The notes under the pieces: model-generated
Seen by the model: the letters and a program-made list of their open reading frames with translations, nothing else
Told to the model about the DNA's origin: nothing
Database searches by the model: none
Translations under genes and position numbers: made by a program
Shown: piece after piece, positions 33,901 to 43,659 of the stretch
Numbering within the stretch: position 1 is the first letter of the stretch
Layout of the letters: each line of letters opens with the position of its first letter
Assembly: GCF_018320785.1 (NCBI RefSeq)
Contig: NC_054867.1
Span: forward strand, 54,353,776-54,417,775
Length of the DNA stretch: 64,000 nt
Direction: 5' to 3'
DNA from: Cheilinus undulatus
Lineage: Eukaryota; Chordata; Actinopteri; Labriformes; Labridae

Positions 33901-36900
33901 GACAGAGCAGGCTGCCACGAACTGACGGGTGTCACGTGTCATACCAGGCCACCAAAAACTCCGCTGGAGGAACTGGAGGGTCCTGTGAAAGCCAGGATGA
34001 CAAGTAAGCCTGGAGGAGTGGGCCCACTGAAGCACTGGAGATCTAGCAGAATCGGGAACAAACAGGCGATCTGGAGGTCCAGTTCCAGGGTCAGGTTGTT
34101 GTTCCTGGGCCTGACGGACGATGGATTGGATCTCCCAGATGGCTGCTCCAACAACACAGGTAGGTGGAAGGATGAGATCGGGTTCCTCTGTGTCTCCAGA
34201 ACCGGAATCCCTCTGGGAGAGCGCATCCGGCTTGAGGTTTCTGGAACCTGGTCTGTAGGACAATGTGAAATTAAATCGGCTCAGGAAGAGGGCCCAGCGA
34301 GCCTGGCTTGGGTTCAACCGCCGGGCTGATCTAAGGTAAGCCAAATTCTTGTGATCAGTCCAAATTAAAAAGGGGTGGCTGGTGCCCTCCAACCAGTGCC
34401 TCCACTCTTGCAGGGCCCACACAACAGCCAGCAACTCTCGGTTACTCACATCATAGTTCCTCTCCGCTGGTGACAGACGACGGGAGAAAAAGGCACAGGG
34501 ATGCAGTCTCTGAGGCTCTGGGTTCCTCTGGGAGAGAACGGCCCCCACCCCCTTGTCGGAGGCGTCCACCTCCACAACAAACTGGAGAGAAGGGTTGGGA
34601 TGCTTGAGCACCGGAGCAGAAGTGAAGAGAGTCTTAAGTTTGGAGAAAGCCTCCTCAGCCTCCAGACTCCACCTAAAGGGGGCGCTAACTGAGGTAAGAC
34701 GGGTGAGGGGGGCTGCCACTTTACTGTAGTCCCTAATAAACCTGCGATAGAAGTTGGCGAACCCTAAAAACCTCTGTAACTCTTTGCGGGAGGAGGGAGT
34801 GGGCCACTCACTCACCGCTTGGATCTTGGCAGGGTCTGGCTGAAGTTGGCCTTGAGCAATAACATAACCTAAAAAGTTGACCGAGGGGGCGTGGAACTCG
34901 CACTTCTCAGGTTTCACATAAAGTTTGTTCTCCACAAGCCTCTGCAAAACTAACCGGACATGCTGTTGATGCTCTAGCAGGGTGCGGGAGAAAATAAGAA
35001 TGTTGTCAAGATAAACAAACACGAATCTGTTGAGCATGTCACGAAGCACATCATTAATAAGCGCCTGGAAGATGGCTGGGGCGTTAGTTAAACCGAAGGG
35101 CATTACCAAATACTCGAAGTGTCCAAGAGGCGTGTTAAAAGCCGTCTTCCATTCATCTCCCTCTTTAATACGGATAAGATGGTAAGCATTGCGAAGGTCA
35201 AGCTTAGTGAAAATCTGCGCGGAGCACAGGGGCTCGAACGAGGGGTCAATGAGAGGAAGAGAGTATTTATTCTTAACGGTGATGTCATTAAGACCCCGAA
35301 AATCAATACAGGGCCTAAGAGAGGCATCCTTCTTTTTAACAAAGAAGAAACCTGCTCCTAAAGGCGAGGAAGAGGGCCAAATCAACCCGGAAGCCAAGGA
35401 GTCTTGAATATATGTCTCCATGGCTTCCTTCTCGGGGCGTGAGAGATTGTAGAGCCGACTACTGGGCAGGGGGGCGCCAGGGAGCAAGTCTATAGCGCAA
35501 TCATATGGTCGATGCGGGGGAAGAGATATGGCCAGCTCCTTGCTGAAAACGGGCGCCAAATCATGGTATTCAGCAGGGACACCAGTAAGATCAGGCTGAC
35601 AGGGAGCGACTCTAGGGCGAGAAGAGAACGGATTAGCTGAACGGAGACAATGCGAATGACAATGGACGCTCCAATTAGTGATGGAAGCCGTCTTCCAGTT
35701 AATTTGAGGATTGTGCATCTGTAACCAGGGGAGACCGAGCACTATGGGAGAGTGGGGAGACGGGATAACAAAAAAGGAAATATCCTCACGGTGATTACCC
35801 GAAATTATGAGAGTGAGGGGGGCGGTACGATGAGTCACTCTCGCGAGAACTCTGCCATCTAAGGCAGTAACAGTCTTGGGAGAATCTAGAGGCTCGAGAG
35901 GAATTTGAAGCTGTTTGGTCAATTCGTCTTGAATAAAGTTGTCATCTGCGCCGGAGTCCATGAGAACCTGAAGAGGGAGCGAGTTCCTGCCCCAGAGAAG
36001 GCATGAGGGAACGGTGATACGAGGGGGAGAGCTAGGAGTGGAAGAGGTGTGGCTCACTAGTGCGCCCTCTGTCACTAGTGAGCCTGGTCTTTTGGCGTAG
36101 AAGGGCAGGAGGCTAGAAAATGACCTGATTGACCACAGTAAATGCACAGTCTAAGATTTAACCTTCTCTGGCGTTCTCCGGGACTGAGTCTGGTTCTACC
36201 TAACTGCATGGGTTCAGATAGAGGGGAGCTGGGTGGAGAAACATTAGTCTTGGGAGTGATAGTAATGAGTGAAGGGGTTTGGACTACAGAGGGAGCCACT
36301 GGACGGGGTTTAGGCTGTCGCTTCTCTCGCTGTCTCTCCCTCAACCTGTTGTCTATCCTAATGGTTAGAGAAATCAAGGACTCTAGTGAATCTGGCTCAT
36401 CCCGAGAGGCTAATTCATCCTTAAGCTCCTCGGATAAACTCCTCAAAAATATGCCTTTGAGCTCTGTCTCCCCCCATCCACTCTCAGAGGCTAAAATACG
36501 AAAATCGACAGAGAATTCTGCGGCTGACTGGGAACCCTGAGAAAGGGAAAATAATCTTTTGGCTGCTTCCTGTCCCTGCAGGGGGTGGTCAAAAACACGA
36601 ATTAACTCAGTGGAAAAGACAGAAAACGAGGCTAACAAAGGGGACTTCTTCTCCCATAAACTAGTGGCCCAACGTGAGGCCTTACCACGCAGGAGATTAA
36701 TGACATAAGCTATCTTGGCTCTATCCGAGGGATAGCTGCTAGGCTGCTGGTCAAAAACTAAAGTGCATCTTAACAAAAAACTACTGGCTGACCCAATCTC
36801 ACCAGCGAAAAATTCAGGCTGAGGTACATAAGGCTCTTTCAAGGAAGGAGGGGAAGGAGAAGCAGGGGCTGAGGGATTAGCGGTGGCATTACTCACAGAG

Positions 36901-39900
36901 GTGGGAACAGGAGGTGCGCAGGGAGGCTGAGAGAGAGACTGCAGGTGGTCGGAAAGGGTGGAGACTTGGGTGCTGAGGCCTTGCAGGGATTTCATGATTC
37001 CGGTGAGCATGCCTTCGTGTATTCCTAGGCGTTGTCCTTGTTGTGTGATGGCTGTCTTGATGGGGTCCAGATCCGCTGGGTCCATGGTTTGGCCAGAGTT
37101 TACTGTTGTGTGCGTGCGTGGTGGATGAACCCAGATGCGGAGTCGGGAGCAGTTTTAAGAGATTTATTGTGCACAGGAAAAAGGGGGGGGGGGGGTCCAA
37201 GTGTCCGGAGAGTGAGGGGAAATCTTCGTGGGTGAGAGTGCTGGAGCCGAGCTGCTGGTGAGCGGAGAGTGAGGCACTGGAAAAGAGGAGAGACACGTTA
37301 GTAGAAAAAGCCACAGGTAAGTACTGGAATTAATCAAAGAATCACGAGAAATACTGAGCCGAGCGCTGGAGCTTTACCACGGGGAGTAAAGAGCGAAACT
37401 CTGGCACTGCAGAGAGTTTCCAGGCGTCTCTTGAAGGCGAGTAGTGATGAGTGATTAATCGCAGGTGTGAGAACTCTCCGCAGCGCCGTGGGGGGATGGT
37501 GAACCTCAGGGAAAGCAGTGACAAGTTACCAGCAACAAGGCCGGTTCCCGGAAACCGGAAACTGGAAGTCCATAACAATAAAATGAACTTTCAAAGTAAC
37601 CATGACAGGTAGAATATTTGATAGTTTGGTTGGTAGATTAGTTGATAGGTTGGTTAGTAGATTTTTTGATTGGCTAGTTGGTTGATAGATTAGTTGATGG
37701 GTTTGTTGGTCGATTATTTGATCAGTTGGTTGGTAGATTAGTTGATGCATTGTTGGTAGATTATTTGATTGGTTTGTTGGTAGATTGACTGGTCAGTTTG
37801 TGAATCCTGTTTGAGTTGCTGGTTAAATGGCTGGATTTTTGTATCAAATTTCAGTTCAATTCAATTCACAGTGTTAAGGGTGGGGCCTTTAAAAATAACC
37901 TTTCTTTCCTTTATTATTGTGCCAACATCTGGCTGGTTGGGTTTATATTTCTCAACTAAGTAAAGTTCGGCATCACGGTTTATACTGGTGAGTTTTGTGT
38001 TTATCTCATGGTTTCTCTGACAGAAATCTGAGTATCTTTGATGGAATGATGACAAACCGACAATGGCAGTCAGTCCCTTTAGTCTTTGGCATCTTTAAAA
38101 TGTTGATTCACCCTCAGATGGATGAGCTTTAGAGTTGATCATGTTTAACAAGAGCAGGCTTGTTAAATTTGTTCTGATTCTACATGTGCAGAGAGTTAAG
38201 GATTATTAGAGCTCATGACTTAGGAATGGCAGCCTTAAATGAACATGGCCGCCCTCTTTGATTATTAAAGGTTAAAGTTAAAGAAAGCCCTCATCTGTCC
38301 TGGACCCTCTCTGTTTAAGTTAGACTGTCTATAGATGCCTGTTTTGTGGGGTTTTGTTTTGTTCTGGAATACTTTAAGTCTGTTTTCCTATCATAGACCT
38401 GGATCAGAGAACACTTGACCCCAGAGTCTGGTCCTTTAAACCAGTCTGAAGGGAGTTTGACCAGACCAGATAAGATCCCTAAGTGGACCCATGAAAGTGC
38501 AGCTGCCGTTCTCGTATCCATTGACTGACCCTTCCCATCCTCTCTTTCCTGATCCTGTCAGCGTCAGACACACGGTCTAATAACGACACACAAAAATGAC
38601 CCAAAAAGAAGTCACAAAGGAGTCTAATTGGCACCTCTGGCTGTACTAGATTAACTGGTTGACTGTTTCATTGATTTATTGGTGAATTATTGTATTGGTC
38701 TGCTGGTATGTTGGTGGATGTATTAGATGATTTATTTAGTGGCTGGTTAGTTGGTGATTTATTTATTGATTGATTTGTTGGTTTGCAGATTATGTGGTTG
38801 TTTGTTTGGTTGGTATGTTTGGTCGTTTGTTTGATTGGATGGTAAATGATTGAACTGTTGGTCAGTTGGTTGGGGGGCTGGCTATTAGTTGTAAGAAGAT
38901 CATTTACTAGTTTGATTGATTGGTTTTTGGATTGGTTATTTGGCTGACTGGTTGGGAGATGTATTATTTGATTGGTTGAGTATTTTTGTTTAAATTATTG
39001 TTTGATTAATTGATCAAATGATTGGTTAGTGGTTTGATTTTGTTTGTTTGCTATTTGGTTGATTGTTTTGTTGACTGGTTCTGATGATGGATTGACTTAC
39101 AGATTTTTCCTAATGGTGGTTTGATTGGTTGATTGGTTTGTTTGAGGATGTTTATTGAGTTGGCTGGCTGGAAGATAGATTAGTTGGCAGGCTGGTAAAT
39201 TGTTCTTTTGCTTTATTGTTGGGTAAATTGATGAAATAGTTGATTGGTGGGCGGGTAGATTTTGTTTGTTTGTTTTTGGCTGGTTAATTGATCAAATGGT
39301 TGGTTGGTTAGTTGGTTAATTGTTCAAATCGTTTGTTAGTTGGTAAATTGATCTAATGGTTGGTTGGTTGGTTAGTTGGTTAACTGATCAAATGGTTGGT
39401 TGGTTGGTTGGTTGGTTGGTTGGTTGGTTGGCTGGTTGGTTAGTTGCTTGGTTAATTGATCAAATGGTTGGTTGGTTGGTTGTTTGTTTGGTTGGTTGGT
39501 TGGTAAATTGATCAAATGGTTGGTTGGTTGGTTGTTTGGTTGGTTAGTTGCTTGGTTAATTGATCAAATGGTTGGTTGGTTGGTTGTTTGGTTGGTTGGT
39601 TGGTTGGTTGGTTAATTGATCAAATTGTTGGTTGGTTGGCTGGTAAATTATTCAAATGGTTGGTTGGTTGGATAATGTGAACAAATAATTATTAGGTTGG
39701 TAAATGGATCAAATAGTTGTTTGTTTTTTGGTTGGTTAATTCAACAAATGGTTGGTTTGTTAATTGATCAAATGGTTGGTTAGTTGGTTGGTTATTGTGA
39801 ACCAATGGTTGGTTAGTTATTTGATCAAATAGTTGGTTGGTTGGTAAAATGATCAAATGGTCAGGCCACTGGTTGATTGGTTGGTAGACTGGTACTGATT

Positions 39901-41286
39901 GATGGATTGTTTGACATCAATCCCCATATTACATCCCCATATTGATGGTTATTGGTACCTGGTAACTGATTGATTCTTGATATACTGATGTCGTCTTTTG
40001 CTTCAGGACAGTCCGGTCCGGTTCCTGAGGATGGAGCAGAGTTCTCCTAAAGACGCTCTGAAGAAAGTCAGATCTGTGATCAGGATGTACATGAGCCTGA
40101 TGATTGAAAGTTCCGCCCCCATCCACTGGGACTGTCAGGATGAGTACGATGCTGAAGACCGACTGGAGTCCACGACTGGAACCAGCTCCACAGGTATGGA
40201 ACCAGTAACTTCAGAAGTACTAGAACCGCAGGATATCAGGATATCATTAGAACTGATAGACTGCCAGGGTACGGTCCTAGACTTTGAAGATGCTGCCATC
40301 CTTTAAAGTTTAAAGAACATTCCATCCTTGACTTTGAAGATGCTGTCATCCTTTAAAATATATAAAACATTCCATTCTTGCCTTTAGGTATGCTGCCATC
40401 TTTTAAACTTTCTAAAACACTCCATTCTTGCCTTTAAAGATGCTGCCATCTTTTACAGCTTATAACAAATTCCATCTTTTACTTTGAATATGCTGCCATC
40501 CTTTAAAGCTTATACAATATTCCATCTTTGACTTTGGAAATGCTGTCTTCCGTAAAGCTTATAAAACTTTCCATCCTTGACTTTGAAAATGCTGTCATCC
40601 TCAAAAGCTTATAAAACATTGTACCCTTGCCTTTTAAGAAGCCGCCATCCTTTAAAGTTTATAAAACATTCTGTCCTTGTCTTTGAAGATGTTGTCATCC
40701 TTTAAAGTTTATAAAACATGTCATCCTTGCCTTTGAAGATACTGCCATCTTTTAAAGCTTATCAAACATTCCATCTTTTACTTGCATATGCTGCCATCCT
40801 TCAAAGCTTATGAAACATTCCATCCTTGCCTTTTAAGACGCCACCATCCTTTAAAGTTTATAAAACATTCTGTCCTTGCCTTTGAAGATACTGCCATCTT
40901 TTAAAGCTTATAAAACATTCCATCGTTGACTTTGGAAATGCTGTCTTTCTTTAAAGCTTATAAAACTTTCCATCCTCTCCTTTGAAGATGTGGCCATCCT
41001 TTAAAGTTTATAAAACATTTGATCTTTGATCCATCGACGGACAGAGAACTACAGAGACCCTCTATACAGGATTAACATGATTTTACTGTAGAATCATCAC
41101 TCTTAGCTTTAGAATCAGCTGACTACAATCAGACTACATTCAGGGACCAATGCCATTAGGGGCCAAAATGGTCCCTGAGGGTCTCATGTCTCCTCTTATC
41201 AACATGGCGTCTACCTGTTGTGACTCTCGCTATCTCTTTTTCTGTCCTCAGAGCATCCATTCAGTCTGGTTAGACCCACCTTCTGA
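27834..41286 (+). CDS. csf1: Macrophage colony-stimulating factor 1 (spliced; five exons seen, first coding exon missing)
   Basis: CSF-1 is the secreted helical cytokine that activates the CSF1R kinase and drives macrophage and, in fish, xanthophore-lineage development. Exons 27834-27947, 29221-29283, 30225-30395, 40007-40193 and 41252-41286 join in frame. They give a hydrophobic leader, [57 protein letters not shown] and HWDCQDEYD, the order and cysteine spacing of teleost CSF-1. The first four visible exons begin in phase 0. The join to the last exon gives ...[11 protein letters not shown] and a stop, with a poly(A) signal at 41476, so no stalk or transmembrane segment is encoded: about 189 residues plus a short first exon. 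This fits the short soluble fish form. Paralogue (a or b) not assigned. The initiating exon was not found. Confidence 0.88.
28240..28690. repeat. Dispersed ~45-bp repeat family with TGATGACATCATC core, in csf1 intron
   Basis: About nine degenerate units of AAGGTTGGAATGTTT, AAAGCTTTGATGACATCATC, ATTGAAGGC. The same unit recurs at 25430-25540, 31184-31300, 40280-41035 (inverted), 41590-42445 and 58230-59010. The core is an imperfect palindrome resembling a CRE/ATF site. Confidence 0.85.
29221..29283 (+). CDS. csf1: csf1 exon (helix A region)
   Basis: Acceptor TTCTCCACAG, donor CTG|GTGAGT, 63 nt, phase 0. Encodes [21 protein letters not shown], containing the cysteine at the position of the interchain disulfide of mammalian CSF-1. 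Confidence 0.9.
29990..30224. repeat. Tandem triplication of the csf1 exon 30225 splice acceptor
   Basis: The sequence TTGTTGTTCCAG|AGTAAGGTCTGCTGTG, which is the real acceptor and first 16 bases of the next exon, occurs three more times upstream. The copies start their decoy exons at 29994, 30073 and 30146 and are spaced 79, 73 and 79 bp. Between them lie GTT-rich phrases and TTTACTGATATTGTGTTTATT. Use of any decoy would shift frame or meet a stop in the next unit (CCAGAGTAA). Confidence 0.95.
30225..30395 (+). CDS. csf1: csf1 exon (central helices)
   Basis: Acceptor GTTGTTCCAG, donor GTGGAG|GTGAGA, 171 nt, phase 0. Encodes [20 protein letters not shown], then [20 protein letters not shown], and ends with [13 protein letters not shown]. 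It is preceded by three copies of its own splice acceptor. Confidence 0.92.
30940..31300. repeat. 22-bp minisatellite followed by a palindromic TGATGACATCATC unit
   Basis: GAGTAGGAGGGGCTATCTGATG-like units recur about ten times to 31170. At 31205-31265 the phrases TTTGATGACATCATCTTTAT and its complement face each other, making a small palindrome of the dispersed repeat family. Confidence 0.75.
31530..32237. repeat. TTGGTTGGTAGATTAGTTGAT minisatellite, left part
   Basis: Degenerate at first (31530-31800), then regular units of about 19-20 bp with TTGGTTGGTAGATTAGTTGA and an alternating TAGAATATTTGATAG form. The array is cut at 32237 by the LTR element and resumes at 37608. On the plus strand one frame reads [14 protein letters not shown] repeated, not a gene. 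Confidence 0.93.
32238..32737 (-). repeat. 3' LTR of the chromovirus
   Basis: 500 bp, read on the minus strand from TGTCATGGTTACTTTG to CACGCACGCACACAACA. The copy of the priming sequence lies at 32526-32535. Compared with the 5' LTR it has a shorter G run (7 against 13 or so) and single-base differences including the reciprocal change within GGAAACTGGAAACCGG. Confidence 0.96.
32738..32748 (-). promoter_or_regulatory. Polypurine tract of the chromovirus
   Basis: On the minus strand GAGAGGGGTAC lies between the pol stop codon and the 3' LTR, the position from which plus-strand DNA synthesis is primed. Confidence 0.75.
32749..36147 (-). CDS. pol: Pol polyprotein of the chromovirus
   Basis: 1132 codons uninterrupted. 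Protease active site DSGA at residues 64-67. Reverse transcriptase about 230-420, with KLDLRNAY (D327), MPFGLTNAP and YLDN at 379-382, where this class normally has two aspartates. RNase H about 520-640, with D528, E571 and D598. Integrase zinc site H717-H721-C747-C750 and DDE residues D790, D840 and E876 with 35 residues between the last two. GPF-type motif near 1021-1023 and a C-terminal chromodomain about 1070-1118 ([15 protein letters not shown]). The first in-frame codon after the upstream stop region is GTG, not ATG, and the frame is -1 relative to gag with a 73-bp overlap. Pol is therefore probably made by frameshifting. Residue 382 Asn is expected to block polymerisation. Confidence 0.95.
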   Translation of the reverse strand: MHLLWSIRSFSSLLPFYAKRPGSLVTEGALVSHTSSTPSSPPRITVPSCLLWGRNSLPLQVLMDSGADDNFIQDELTKQLQIPLEPLDSPKTVTALDGRVLARVTHRTAPLTLIISGNHREDISFFVIPSPHSPIVLGLPWLQMHNPQINWKTASITNWSVHCHSHCLRSANPFSSRPRVAPCQPDLTGVPAEYHDLAPVFSKELAISLPPHRPYDCAIDLLPGAPLPSSRLYNLSRPEKEAMETYIQDSLASGLIWPSSSPLGAGFFFVKKKDASLRPCIDFRGLNDITVKNKYSLPLIDPSFEPLCSAQIFTKLDLRNAYHLIRIKEGDEWKTAFNTPLGHFEYLVMPFGLTNAPAIFQALINDVLRDMLNRFVFVYLDNILIFSRTLLEHQQHVRLVLQRLVENKLYVKPEKCEFHAPSVNFLGYVIAQGQLQPDPAKIQAVSEWPTPSSRKELQRFLGFANFYRRFIRDYSKVAAPLTRLTSVSAPFRWSLEAEEAFSKLKTLFTSAPVLKHPNPSLQFVVEVDASDKGVGAVLSQRNPEPQRLHPCAFFSRRLSPAERNYDVSNRELLAVVWALQEWRHWLEGTSHPFLIWTDHKNLAYLRSARRLNPSQARWALFLSRFNFTLSYRPGSRNLKPDALSQRDSGSGDTEEPDLILPPTCVVGAAIWEIQSIVRQAQEQQPDPGTGPPDRLFVPDSARSPVLQWAHSSRLTCHPGFHRTLQFLQRSFWWPGMTRDTRQFVAACSVCARGKSSHRPPAGLLRPLPTPQRPWSHIALDFVTGLPPSEGNTVILTIVDRFSKCVHYVPLPKLPSALETAQLLVLHVFRLHGLPCDIVSDHGPQFTSQVWKEFCRELGATASLPSGYHPQTNGQTERANQGLETTLCCVAAHHPVSWSTHLPWVEYAHNSLTSSATGMSPFMCCFGFQPPLFPEQEQSVAVTSVQQHLRRMREVWRTARAALTRTAERNKRMADMHRSPAPAYQVGQRVWLSSRDLPLDVESRKLSPRFVGPFEVVKVINPSAVTFRLPESMKIHPTFHVSLLKPVTSSDLSPPAVALPPPRIIDDHPAYTVSKILDVRPRGRGFQYLVDWEGYGPEERSWISRGLILDDSLLCDFYAANPGKPGRMPGGVR
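36075..37085 (-). CDS. gag: Gag protein of the chromovirus
   Basis: 336 codons from an ATG 18 nt inside the 5' LTR. It starts [20 protein letters not shown], has a predicted helical N-terminus, a Pro/Ser-rich linker, a capsid-like middle ([33 protein letters not shown]) and a single zinc knuckle C314-x2-C317-x4-H322-x4-C327 that binds the genomic RNA. The stop at 36075 lies inside the pol frame. No interruption seen. Confidence 0.93.
   Translation of the reverse strand: MDPADLDPIKTAITQQGQRLGIHEGMLTGIMKSLQGLSTQVSTLSDHLQSLSQPPCAPPVPTSVSNATANPSAPASPSPPSLKEPYVPQPEFFAGEIGSASSFLLRCTLVFDQQPSSYPSDRAKIAYVINLLRGKASRWATSLWEKKSPLLASFSVFSTELIRVFDHPLQGQEAAKRLFSLSQGSQSAAEFSVDFRILASESGWGETELKGIFLRSLSEELKDELASRDEPDSLESLISLTIRIDNRLRERQREKRQPKPRPVAPSVVQTPSLITITPKTNVSPPSSPLSEPMQLGRTRLSPGERQRRLNLRLCIYCGQSGHFLASCPSTPKDQAH
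37092..37101 (-). promoter_or_regulatory. Self-priming primer-binding site
   Basis: Two bases inside the 5' LTR the minus strand reads AAACTCTGGC. Its exact complement, GCCAGAGTTT, is read on the same strand inside the LTR at 37405 down to 37396. No tRNA-type TGG start is present. In the Tf1/sushi group the 5' end of the RNA folds back on such a site to prime reverse transcription; the predicted RNA start would be near 37405. Confidence 0.75.
37104..37607 (-). repeat. 5' LTR of the chromovirus
   Basis: 504 bp with TG...CA ends on the minus strand. A polyadenylation signal AATAAA lies at 37168-37163 (minus), about 60 bp before the LTR end. The predicted RNA start near 37405 leaves a U3 of about 200 bp. 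Confidence 0.96.
37608..37800. repeat. TTGGTTGGTAGATTAGTTGAT minisatellite, right part
   Basis: Continuation of the array interrupted at 32237; units become degenerate towards 37800. Confidence 0.9.
37801..38640. other. Intronic stretch of csf1, nothing recognised
   Basis: No exon with supporting splice sites and no transposon end identified. Confidence 0.5.
38640..39870. repeat. GGTTGGTTGGTTAATTGATCAAATGG minisatellite/microsatellite array
   Basis: TTGGTTGG tetramer runs alternate with TTAATTGATCAAATGG, giving units of about 40-60 bp of variable length; a pure TTGG run lies near 39395-39430. Edges are degenerate. The array ends about 140 bp before the csf1 exon at 40007 and is related in style to 31530-32237. 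Confidence 0.9.
40007..40193 (+). CDS. csf1: csf1 exon (C-terminal helix and start of linker)
   Basis: Acceptor TTTTGCTTCAG, donor CCACAG|GTATGG, 187 nt, entering in phase 0 and leaving in phase 1. Encodes [20 protein letters not shown], then [28 protein letters not shown] and a Ser/Thr-rich [10 protein letters not shown] weaker alternative donor (GAACCA|GTAACT, 40210) would change the frame of the last exon. Confidence 0.9.
40280..41035. repeat. Dispersed ~48-bp repeat family, inverted orientation
   Basis: About 15 units of CATTCCATCCTTGCCTTTGA, AGATGCTGCCATCCTTTAAA, GCTTATAAAA. This is the complement of the family at 28240-28690 and 41590-42445. It lies in the last csf1 intron. Confidence 0.9.
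41252..41286 (+). CDS. csf1: csf1 terminal coding exon
   Basis: Acceptor TTTTTCTGTCCTCAG. In the phase set by the previous donor it reads [11 protein letters not shown] and stops at 41284-41286. A different phase would stay open to 41356 ([16 protein letters not shown]...), reachable only with the weak alternative donor at 40210. Neither version encodes a membrane segment. Confidence 0.65.
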
Positions 41287-41475
41287 TCCTGATCCGGACC
41301 TAAGACATGGACTCAGTGTTGACGTGGTAACCTGGAGCTGTTCTGAGAAGGATTAGACGAGGATGAGGAGGAGGATGAGTGTGCAGGGAGGATGAAGATG
41401 TTGTGAGCTTTGATGTAAATATGAAGAACAAAGTTGAATCTTAGAGTCTGTTAAATTCTATATTTTATTAACGTG

Positions 41476-41481
41476 AATAAA
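41476..41481 (+). terminator. Polyadenylation signal of csf1
   Basis: AATAAA in GTGAATAAAGTTTGATA, 190 bp after the predicted stop and 225 bp after the last acceptor. Confidence 0.8.
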
Positions 41482-41589
41482 GTTTGATATTTAAACTCCA
41501 TCGGCTCTCTGTTCAAAATTCTTCAAACGTGTTGAAACAATGTGTGCTTCTTTAACAGCTTTTTTCCTTCATGTTGTCATGAACATGCT

Positions 41590-42445
41590 TTTAAATTAGA
41601 AGTGTACTGGTTAGACTGGAATGAAAACAAAAGGCATAGACTCAGATGTAAAAGGCAAGAAAGAAATGTTTACAAACTTTTATGACATCATCTTTGAAAG
41701 CATAGATGGAATGATGAACTTGGATGACAACATGTTTAAAGGCAAGGATGGAATGATTATGAACTTTGATGGTGGCGTCATCTTTAAAGGAAAGGATGTA
41801 ATGTTTTAAAAGCTTTGGTGACATAATCTTTAAAGGCAAGGTTGAAATGTTTAAAAATCTTCAATGGCATCCTCTTTAAAGACAAGGTTGGAAGGATAAT
41901 ACATTTTATACCATTCTTAAAGGCAAGAATGTAAAGTTAAAAAAGCTTTTAAAAAGCTAAAAAAAAATGACATCATTTTTAAAGGCAGAGGTGGAATTGA
42001 TAAACTTTGATTACATCATGATTAAAGGTTGGAATGATTACAAACTTTGATTGCATCATCTTTGAAGGCCTAGGATGGAATGATGATTAAATTTGATGAT
42101 GTCATCCTTAAAGGCAAGGTTGGAATGTTTAAAAAGCTCACATGACATCATCTAAAAAGGCAAGAAAGGAATGTTTAAAATGATTTAATTACATCATCTT
42201 TGAAGGCAAGAATAGAATTAAAAACTTTGATGACGTCATCTTTAAAGGGAAGGATGGAATGATAATACAAACTGAAGAAGTCATTCTTAAAGTCAAGAAT
42301 GGAATGTTTAAAAAGCTTTGATGACATCATCTTTAAAGGCAAGAATGGAATGTTTAAAAAGCTCTATCATCTTTCTTAGCCTTTCAAAGACATTAAAGTA
42401 TGACATCTTAAAGGCAGAGGATGGAATGTTGGTGAAAATGGGGCT
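41590..42445. repeat. Dispersed ~46-bp repeat family with TGATGACATCATC core
   Basis: About 17 degenerate units of AAAGGCAAGGATGGAATG, TTTAAAAAGCTTTGATGACA, TCATCTTT, starting just after the csf1 poly(A) site. At least one unit (near 42230) has GATGACGTCATC, a perfect CRE. Confidence 0.9.
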
Positions 42446-43659
42446 GTTGGGGTCTTTTTCTCTCTATTTTTGCCAAACAGTAATATGGCAGTTGGTAGCT
42501 TTTTTAAAAGTGGTTAAAACAGGTGTGTATTAGATATCCCTCTTTCTGCTGTTCTCCTTAATTCTGTATTGATCAGGTCGTCATAGATTCAGGTATCAAT
42601 AACTTGGTTGTCAACATGTTTTTTCGTTTATGCCGTCATCACACTTCAGTCATAAAGAACTTCATGACTGAATTCTTCCAGTCAGAATGTTTGTTTACAG
42701 AATCAACAAAAATAAAAGCCCATCCCAGATCCATGTTCTGATGGAGGCGGTGTTCATAATGCTTTTAGGATTTACTCTGGGACAATTTAAAATGCACCAT
42801 GGGCTATGTTTGGGCCCCGGGCCACAGTTTGGACATCTCGGTCCTAATGCTATCCTAGCCTATCCTCATGTTTGTGTCAGTATCAGGTGCAGGTTTTGGC
42901 TTCCCCCTTGGTCTGGATCCACTTAGTGGGTCTAAAAGGGTCTGTGGTTTGTGTAAGCGCTCTTTTATTAAATAGTTGTGCTCTCAGACAAACGTCTGTG
43001 ATATTTCAAACATGTGTTTGTTTTTCAGCCTGCAGCTGCACATTCATGAGAGAAGACCACGAGAGAATCAGAACCAGAACCAGATTCAGACCCTCACTCC
43101 AGGAATACTCTCTACGACAGAGCTGCTCTCAATAATAACAGCAGGGAAGAAAATATACATTTATATTTATAAATATGCTATTAAAGAGGACATATTGTAT
43201 TATTAAAGACAACATATGCATATATATTATATTAAACATAACATATATTCATATTTATATATTAAAGATAACAGATTTATTTTCAAACATACATAGATAT
43301 TATTAGTAAATATTAATATTTATAGGAGGGAACAGAGGGTAAATCCAGTAAAATGAGGTCAAACAGATGAAATAATCTGGGTCAGTTCTAAAACTAGAAA
43401 TCTAAAACAGAGAAAGCAAAGGATCATGGGAGACATTTCACTGCAGGATGGTCATGATGTTTGAAAGTAAAGGTTCATATTAAAGAGTTCACCTGTTCAT
43501 GTTTTATGGTGTTAATGTGTTAGCTAGTGATAAAAACTCCCTCCTACCCTTATCTTAGAAATTTTGCGCGTTAACATGTTGGCTTAATACGAAAATTTGT
43601 CAAAATGTCAGTGGTCATTTTATTAGGTACACCTGTTCACTGTTAACAAAAAATCTAGT
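42446..43659. other. Intergenic stretch with an exon-like segment and hAT-type remnant
   Basis: GGGCCCCGGGCCACAGTTTG near 42811 resembles an old hAT end. At 43029 a good acceptor (TTTGTTTTTCAG) precedes about 110 bp of open frame, but no donor or poly(A) context fits. Nothing else recognised. Confidence 0.4.

Larger units (their letters stand above)
32238..37607 (-). mobile_element. Full-length Ty3/gypsy chromovirus (Tf1/sushi-like), antisense in csf1 intron
   Basis: Two LTRs (500 and 504 bp) flank gag and pol read on the minus strand. The host sequence GGTAG is duplicated on both sides (32233-32237 and 37608-37612), the 5-bp duplication expected of this class. LTRs start TG and end CA. They differ by seven or so substitutions and a poly-G length change, implying a young insertion. 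Pol order is protease, reverse transcriptase, RNase H, integrase, chromodomain, which defines chromoviruses. The site left of the 5' LTR supports self-priming. Both long frames are open, but the reverse transcriptase active site carries a substitution. Confidence 0.97.

Noticed and set aside
33187-34329. Plus-strand frames across the chromovirus
   Set aside because: Shadows of the minus-strand pol gene, which carries the recognisable domains.
43029-43139. Additional downstream csf1 exon
   Set aside because: A good acceptor (TTTGTTTTTCAG) precedes an open stretch, but it lies 1.5 kb beyond a convincing csf1 poly(A) signal, has no clear donor or poly(A) site and no similarity to a stalk or membrane segment.
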